A DNA stretch of 12,496 nt from assembly GCA_025964935.1 (NCBI GenBank), contig JAOPXW010000287.1, forward strand, positions 1 through 12,496, given 5' to 3'. Under the pieces are notes generated by a model, which saw nothing but the letters and a program-made list of their open reading frames with translations, was not told where the DNA came from and did no database searches. The stretch is from Friedmanniella sp. (lineage in GTDB: Bacteria; Actinomycetota; Actinomycetes; Propionibacteriales; Propionibacteriaceae). This document shows, piece by piece, positions 8,710-12,496 of this stretch; positions within the stretch are counted from its first letter, which is position 1, and each line of letters opens with the position of its first letter. Made by a program: the position numbers and the translations under genes.

Positions 8710-10047
8710 TCAGCCGGTGACGGGCTCGACCCGCGGGGCCAGGTCGGCGACGGGCGGGGTCCAGACGGCCGGGTCGGCGGGCACCTGGTCGCCGGTCCTG
8801 ATGTCCTTGACCTCGCCGCTGCCGGCGGAGGTGAACCAGACGTAGGGGATGCGGCGCCGGTCGGCGTAGCGGATCTGCCGGCCGAACTTGTCGGCCTTCG
8901 GCGCGACCTCGGTCGAGATGCCGCGGGCCCGGAGCTGCTCGGCGACGGCGATGGCCCCGGACCGGTCGTCCTCGGAGTCGACCGCCACCAGGACCGCGGT
9001 CGGCACCGGCCGGGAGACCCGCAGCAGGCCCTGGCCGAGCACGGGGGCCAGCAGCCGGGTGACCCCGATCGACAGCCCGACCCCGGGGTAGGTCGTGCGC
9101 CCGTCGCTGGCCAGGGAGTCGTAGCGCCCGCCCGAGGAGATCGACCCGTAGCGCTCGAACCCGACCAGCTCGGTCTCGTAGACCGTGCCGGTGTAGTAGT
9201 CCAGGCCGCGGGCGATCTTGAGGTCCGCGACCAGCCGCCCCGGGACGTACGCCGCCGCCGTGGCCACCACGTCGGCGAGCAGCTCCAGCCCCTCGTCCAG
9301 CTGCGCGTGCTGCACACCGAGGGCGCGCACCTGGTCGACGAAGGACTGGTCCGCGGTGGAGATCTGGGCCAGCCGGACGCAGGCCTCGGCCTGGGTCGGG
9401 GTCAGGCCGGCGTCGCTGACCAGCAGCTCGGCGACCCGCTGCGGGCCGATCTTGTCGATCTTGTCGACCACCCGCAGCACCCCGGCGGGCTCGGTGATGT
9501 CCAGCCCGCGGTAGAAGCCCTCGGACAGCTTGCGGTTGTTGACCCGCATCAGGACCGGCGGCACCCCGAGGTCGACGTGCAGCCGTTCCAGGGCCGCCAG
9601 GGTCACGAGCGGAAGCTCGACGTCGTGGTGCCCGGCGAGCTCGTCGACGTTGACGATGTCGATGTCGGCCTGGGTGAACTCCCGGTAGCGGCCCTCCTGC
9701 GGCCGCTCACCCCGCCAGACCTTCTGGATCTGGTAGCGACGGAACGGGAAGCTCAGCTGGTGGGCGTTCTCCAGCACGTAGCGGGCGAACGGCACGGTCA
9801 GGTCGAAGTGCAGGCCCAGCTCGGCGCGGGCATCGGGCTCGGCGTGCAGCCGCTGGACGGCGTACACCTCCTTGTCGATCTCGCCCTGCTTGACCAGCCG
9901 CTCCAGCGGCTCCACCGCCCGGGTCTCGATCGAGCCGAACCCGTGCAGTTCGAACGTCTGGCGCAGCCGGTCCAGGACCCGCTGCTCGATGATGCGCGTC
10001 TCGGGGGTGTATTCGGGGAAGCCGGACAACGGCTTGGGGCGGCTCAC
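8710..10047 (-). CDS. hisS: Histidine--tRNA ligase
   Basis: This class II synthetase charges tRNA-His in the cytoplasm. It has 445 residues, a normal length. The N-terminus MSRPKPLSGFPEYTPETRIIEQRVLDRLR follows the actinobacterial form rather than the KGTRDI form. Motif 2 is WRGERPQEGRYREFTQAD (111-128). The histidine-binding segments are ARGLDYYTGTVYE (279-291) and SSGGRYDSL (304-312). Motif 3 is GVGLSIGVTRL (322-332). The anticodon-binding domain covers about 350-440. The GTG start at 10047 has GAGGAG 8 nt upstream (10056-10061). Only 16 nt separate it from the stop of the MBL-fold gene, and the SD lies inside that gap, so the two genes form an operon. It appears fully intact. Confidence 0.97.
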   Translation of the reverse strand: MSRPKPLSGFPEYTPETRIIEQRVLDRLRQTFELHGFGSIETRAVEPLERLVKQGEIDKEVYAVQRLHAEPDARAELGLHFDLTVPFARYVLENAHQLSFPFRRYQIQKVWRGERPQEGRYREFTQADIDIVNVDELAGHHDVELPLVTLAALERLHVDLGVPPVLMRVNNRKLSEGFYRGLDITEPAGVLRVVDKIDKIGPQRVAELLVSDAGLTPTQAEACVRLAQISTADQSFVDQVRALGVQHAQLDEGLELLADVVATAAAYVPGRLVADLKIARGLDYYTGTVYETELVGFERYGSISSGGRYDSLASDGRTTYPGVGLSIGVTRLLAPVLGQGLLRVSRPVPTAVLVAVDSEDDRSGAIAVAEQLRARGISTEVAPKADKFGRQIRYADRRRIPYVWFTSAGSGEVKDIRTGDQVPADPAVWTPPVADLAPRVEPVTG

Positions 10048-10063
10048 GCGTACATCTCCTCGG

Positions 10064-10768
10064 TCACCGGGCGGGTCTGGTCGCCAGGTAGTCGTCGCTC
10101 AGATAGGGGTTGGTGGCCCGCTCGCGGGCCATCGTGGTCTGAGGACCGTGGCCGGGCAGCACCACGACGTCGTCGGGCAGCGGCCGCACCTTGCTCCGCA
10201 GACTGTTCAGCATGTCCAGCGGGCTCCCCCCTGGCAAATCCGTCCGCCCCACCGAGCCTGCGAAGAGCACGTCGCCGGAGAACACCAGGGAGTCCACCTC
10301 GCCCTCGTCGTAGGCCGTACGGAACATCGTCGACCCGGGCGTGTGGCCGGGGGCGTGCAGCGCCCCGAAGCGCAGCCCCGCGACGTCGACCTGGGCCCCG
10401 TCCACCAGCTCGCGGACGTCGTCGGGCTCCCCGAAGCGGGGCATCCCACCCGCCAGCTGGGCCATCATGGCGCGGGTCTCCGCGCTCATCGCCCGCAGCG
10501 GGTCGCTCAGCAGGGCCCGGTCCTCGGGGTGCACCCAGCAGGCGGCGTCGGAGGACCGGCAGACCGGCAGCACCGAGAACATGTGGTCCAGGTGACCGTG
10601 GGTCAGCATCACCGCCACCGGCTTGAGCCGGTGCTCACGCACCAGCTCGGCGACGCCGTCGACGGCGTCCATCCCTGGGTCGACCACCACGCACTCGGCC
10701 CCCGGCTGGGTCGCCAGCAGGTAGCAGTTGGTCTGCCAGGGACCGGCCGGGAATGAGGCAATGAACAC
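10064..10768 (-). CDS. MBL-fold metallo-hydrolase (glyoxalase II-like)
   Basis: This 234-residue cytoplasmic metallo-beta-lactamase-fold hydrolase belongs to the hydroxyacylglutathione-hydrolase-like group. The dinuclear metal site is complete: THGHLDH (56-62, with His57, His59, Asp61 and His62), His142 in APGHTPGS, Asp166 in FSGDVLF and His207 in LPGHGPQT. GRTDLPGG (175-182) is typical of the group. The physiological thioester substrate is not known; actinobacteria generally use mycothiol rather than glutathione. The frame extends upstream to 11362, but that would run antisense through the DUF349 gene. MFIASFPAGPWQTNCYLL is the normal N-terminus, so the GTG at 10768 is chosen. No SD is present, but a -10 box 7 nt upstream suggests a leaderless mRNA. 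The gene is co-transcribed with hisS. Confidence 0.93.
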   Translation of the reverse strand: MFIASFPAGPWQTNCYLLATQPGAECVVVDPGMDAVDGVAELVREHRLKPVAVMLTHGHLDHMFSVLPVCRSSDAACWVHPEDRALLSDPLRAMSAETRAMMAQLAGGMPRFGEPDDVRELVDGAQVDVAGLRFGALHAPGHTPGSTMFRTAYDEGEVDSLVFSGDVLFAGSVGRTDLPGGSPLDMLNSLRSKVRPLPDDVVVLPGHGPQTTMARERATNPYLSDDYLATRPAR

Positions 10769-10775
10769 TCCGGCG

Positions 10776-10781
10776 ACCCTA
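10776..10781 (-). promoter_or_regulatory. Candidate -10 box for a leaderless MBL-hisS transcript
   Basis: TAGGGT lies exactly 7 nt before the GTG start, with no SD between. It is the same hexamer and spacing as at the rarA leader ATG. It lies in the 31-bp gap between divergent start codons. No clear -35 element is found. Confidence 0.4.
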
Positions 10782-10799
10782 TCGGGCAGGATTGACCCC

Positions 10800-12056
10800 A
10801 TGAGCGAGGGTACGGAGCACGCAGACGGAGGTCCGGAGTCGTTCGGGCGGGTGGACGACGACGGCACCGTGTACGTCCGGACCGCCGACGGCGAACGCAG
10901 TGTGGGGCAGGTGCCCGGGGTGCCGGCGCCGGAGGCGCTGGCCTTCTTCGTCCGGCGCTTCACCGCGCTGGAGCTGGAGGTCTCCCTGCTGGAGAAGCGG
11001 ATCGCCAGCGGTGCCCTCTCCCCCGACGACGCCGGGTCCTCGGTCAAGACCGTCCGGACGGCCGTCACCGACGCCAACGCCGTGGGCGACCTGGACTCGC
11101 TGCTGGGTCGCCTGAACGGGCTCTCCCCCCTGCTGGCCGAGCAGCGGGCGGTCCGCAAGGCCGAGAAGACCAAGCAGAACGAGGAGGCCCGGGCGGCCAA
11201 GGAGAAGTTCGTCGCCGAGGCCGAGAAGCTGGCCGCCGGCACCGACTGGCGCGGCGGGGTCAACCGGTTCCGCTCCCTGCTGGACCAGTGGAAGCTGCTG
11301 CCCCGGCTGGACCGCGCCACCGACGACGAGCTGTGGCACCGCTTCTCCAGCGCCCGGACCACCTACACCCGACGCCGCAAGGCGCAGTTCGCCCAGCAGA
11401 ACGAGCAGCGGGAGTCGGCCCGGTCGGTCAAGGAGCGGCTGGCCGCCGAGGCCGAGGCGCTGGCCACCTCCACCGACTGGGGCCCCACCACCGGGGTCTA
11501 CCGCGACCTGATGCAGCAGTGGAAGGACGCCGGGCCCGCCCCCCGGGGCGTGGACGAGACGCTGTGGCGGCGGTTCCGCGGCGCCCAGGACACCTTCTTC
11601 GCCGCGAAGACCGCCGCGCTGAGCGAGCAGGACGCGGAGTTCCAGGTCAACGCGGACGCCAAGGAGGCGCTGCTGAGCGAGGCCGAGGCGACCCTCCCGG
11701 TGACCGACCCGGCCGCCGGACGCGCCATGTACCGGTCCCTGCTCGAGCGCTGGGCAGCACTCGGCAAGGTGCCGCGGGACTCGATCCGACCGCTGGAGAA
11801 CCGGCTGCGGGCCATAGAGCAGGCCGTGGAGAACGCCGAGGAAGAGCGCTGGCTGCGCACCAACCCCGAGGCGCGGGCCCGGGCCGAGGACACCGCCGCC
11901 AAGCTCGAGGCCCAGATCGGCCAGCTGGAGGAGAAGGCCGCTCAGGCCGACGGGCGGGGCGACGCCAAGGCTGCGGCGGACGCGCGCTCGTCGGTCGCGA
12001 CCTACCAGGAGTGGCTGGAGCAGGCCCGCAAGGCCATCGCCGACTACTCCGGCTGA
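10800..12056 (+). CDS. DUF349 protein with three repeats
   Basis: A 418-residue, highly charged, mostly helical protein without membrane segments. After an acidic N-terminus and a VYVRTADGERSVGQ segment (24-37) come three DUF349 units, at about 132-200, 208-275 and 286-350. Each has a Lys/Ala/Glu-rich helix, then TDW or an equivalent, an aromatic-rich W(K/A)xxG-like turn and a LWxRF-type helix. Unit 1 has TDWRGGVNRFRSLLDQWK, unit 2 has TDWGPTTGVYRDLMQQWK, and unit 3 is the most divergent. The C-terminus (about 360-415) is a likely coiled coil. The biochemical role of DUF349 proteins is not established. The ATG at 10800 has AGGA 8 nt upstream (10788-10791). The gene is divergent from the MBL-hisS operon by 31 bp, and its 3' end overlaps the convergent MOSC gene. 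Confidence 0.92.
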   Translation: MSEGTEHADGGPESFGRVDDDGTVYVRTADGERSVGQVPGVPAPEALAFFVRRFTALELEVSLLEKRIASGALSPDDAGSSVKTVRTAVTDANAVGDLDSLLGRLNGLSPLLAEQRAVRKAEKTKQNEEARAAKEKFVAEAEKLAAGTDWRGGVNRFRSLLDQWKLLPRLDRATDDELWHRFSSARTTYTRRRKAQFAQQNEQRESARSVKERLAAEAEALATSTDWGPTTGVYRDLMQQWKDAGPAPRGVDETLWRRFRGAQDTFFAAKTAALSEQDAEFQVNADAKEALLSEAEATLPVTDPAAGRAMYRSLLERWAALGKVPRDSIRPLENRLRAIEQAVENAEEERWLRTNPEARARAEDTAAKLEAQIGQLEEKAAQADGRGDAKAAADARSSVATYQEWLEQARKAIADYSG

Positions 12057-12496
12057 CCCACCAGCAGCTGGTCGCCGACCGTGACGGTGCCCGGGCGGAG
12101 CACCGAGGCGTAGACGCCGAGGTTCAGCGTCCGCCCCGACTCGCTGGGCTGCGGACCGCGCAGCCGCGCGATCCGCCGCAGGGTGTCCAGCGGGCGGTCG
12201 TCGTGGTCGGGGTGGCGCTGCACGGCGGCGCACCGCGGGACCGGGCCGCCCACCCGCAGCAGGGCCGACCCGATCGCCAGGTCCCGACCGGTCCAGGCGT
12301 CCTCGGCGAAGGGGGCGAGCCCGTCGCAGGTCAGCAGCAGGCGGAAGCGCCGCCGGTCCACCGGGGAGCCGTCCGCCTCGCGCCCGAGCGCCGCGACCGA
12401 GGCCTCCGACAGCAGGGTCACCGGGTGGACGTCGTAGCCGCTGGAGGGCTCCACCGTCCGCACCAGCCGGACGGGCTCCGCCGCCAGGTCCGACAG
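12044..12496 (-). CDS. MOSC domain-containing protein, N-terminal part beyond the right edge
   Basis: 150 C-terminal residues are visible, beginning LSDLAAEPVRLV at the edge and ending GDQLLVGQPE with a TAG stop. RRRFRLLLTCDGLAPFAEDAWTGRDLAIG and VGGPVPRCAAVQRHPDHDDRPLDTLRRI are typical of MOSC domains. These domains occur in molybdenum cofactor sulfurases and mARC/YcbX-like proteins that handle sulfur or bind Moco. The conserved Cys in PVPRC (residue 89 of the visible part) is the expected ligand. NLGVYASVLRPGTVTVGDQLLVG closes the beta barrel. The start is outside the window, and an N-terminal beta-barrel domain probably lies there. The last 13 bp overlap the 3' end of the DUF349 gene tail to tail. 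The exact substrate cannot be told. Confidence 0.88.
   Translation of the reverse strand: MSDLAAEPVRLVRTVEPSSGYDVHPVTLLSEASVAALGREADGSPVDRRRFRLLLTCDGLAPFAEDAWTGRDLAIGSALLRVGGPVPRCAAVQRHPDHDDRPLDTLRRIARLRGPQPSESGRTLNLGVYASVLRPGTVTVGDQLLVGQPE

Noticed and set aside
3706..10626. Four further long plus-strand frames (3706-5592, 5427-7073, 6730-8508, 8566-10626)
   Set aside because: They are antisense shadows of rarA, aspS, the DUF2252 gene and hisS, with repetitive low-complexity products.
10769..11362. N-terminal extension of the MBL-fold protein
   Set aside because: It would be antisense to most of the DUF349 gene's first half and does not resemble the family N-terminus.
10779..12233. A 484-codon minus-strand frame
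   Set aside because: It is the mirror of the DUF349 gene, with a product dominated by Gly, Leu, Val and Arg and no recognisable fold.

Overview
The window looks like a chromosomal housekeeping segment from a very GC-rich actinobacterium. Third codon positions are almost all G or C, GTG starts are common, and promoters resemble TANNNT -10 boxes. The gene set (alaS, a DUF948 membrane protein, rarA, aspS, hisS, an MBL-fold hydrolase, a DUF349 protein) matches the conserved translation and replication neighbourhood of Actinomycetota. Codon usage and protein flavour suggest Propionibacteriales (Nocardioides/Propionibacteriaceae-like), but that placement is a guess.

Layout. 1-2777 (minus strand): a compact unit of a DUF948-type membrane protein, a small one-helix membrane protein and alaS. 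alaS runs off the left edge and lacks its C-terminal part. 2778-3075: the longest non-coding stretch. It holds a REP-like inverted repeat and two hairpins between divergently transcribed genes. 3076-3609 (plus): a two-part protein ending in a DUF3253-type winged helix. 3637-5028 (minus): rarA, the AAA+ replication/recombination ATPase. 5080-5193 (minus): a possible very small ORF. 5202-7019 (minus): aspS, interrupted by one in-frame TAG. 7138-8589 (minus): a DUF2252 kinase-like protein. 8710-10047 (minus): hisS, preceded 16 nt upstream by an MBL-fold hydrolase gene (10064-10768). 10800-12056 (plus): a three-repeat DUF349 protein. 12044-12496 (minus): the C-terminal part of a MOSC-domain protein, cut by the right edge.

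Three aminoacyl-tRNA synthetases (Ala, Asp, His) lie within about 10 kb, each apparently in its own transcription unit. The AspRS carries the His31/Gly81 signature of non-discriminating enzymes, which implies tRNA-dependent Asn synthesis through GatCAB elsewhere in the genome.

The most striking anomaly is the amber codon at position 121 of aspS, an essential gene that is otherwise intact on both sides. TAG also ends rarA and the MOSC gene normally, so reassignment is unlikely. A sequence error, a real nonsense mutation with a second copy, or suppression are the options. I see no mobile element, CRISPR array, tRNA or rRNA, and no defence-like or biosynthetic system. The rest is ordinary core-genome sequence.
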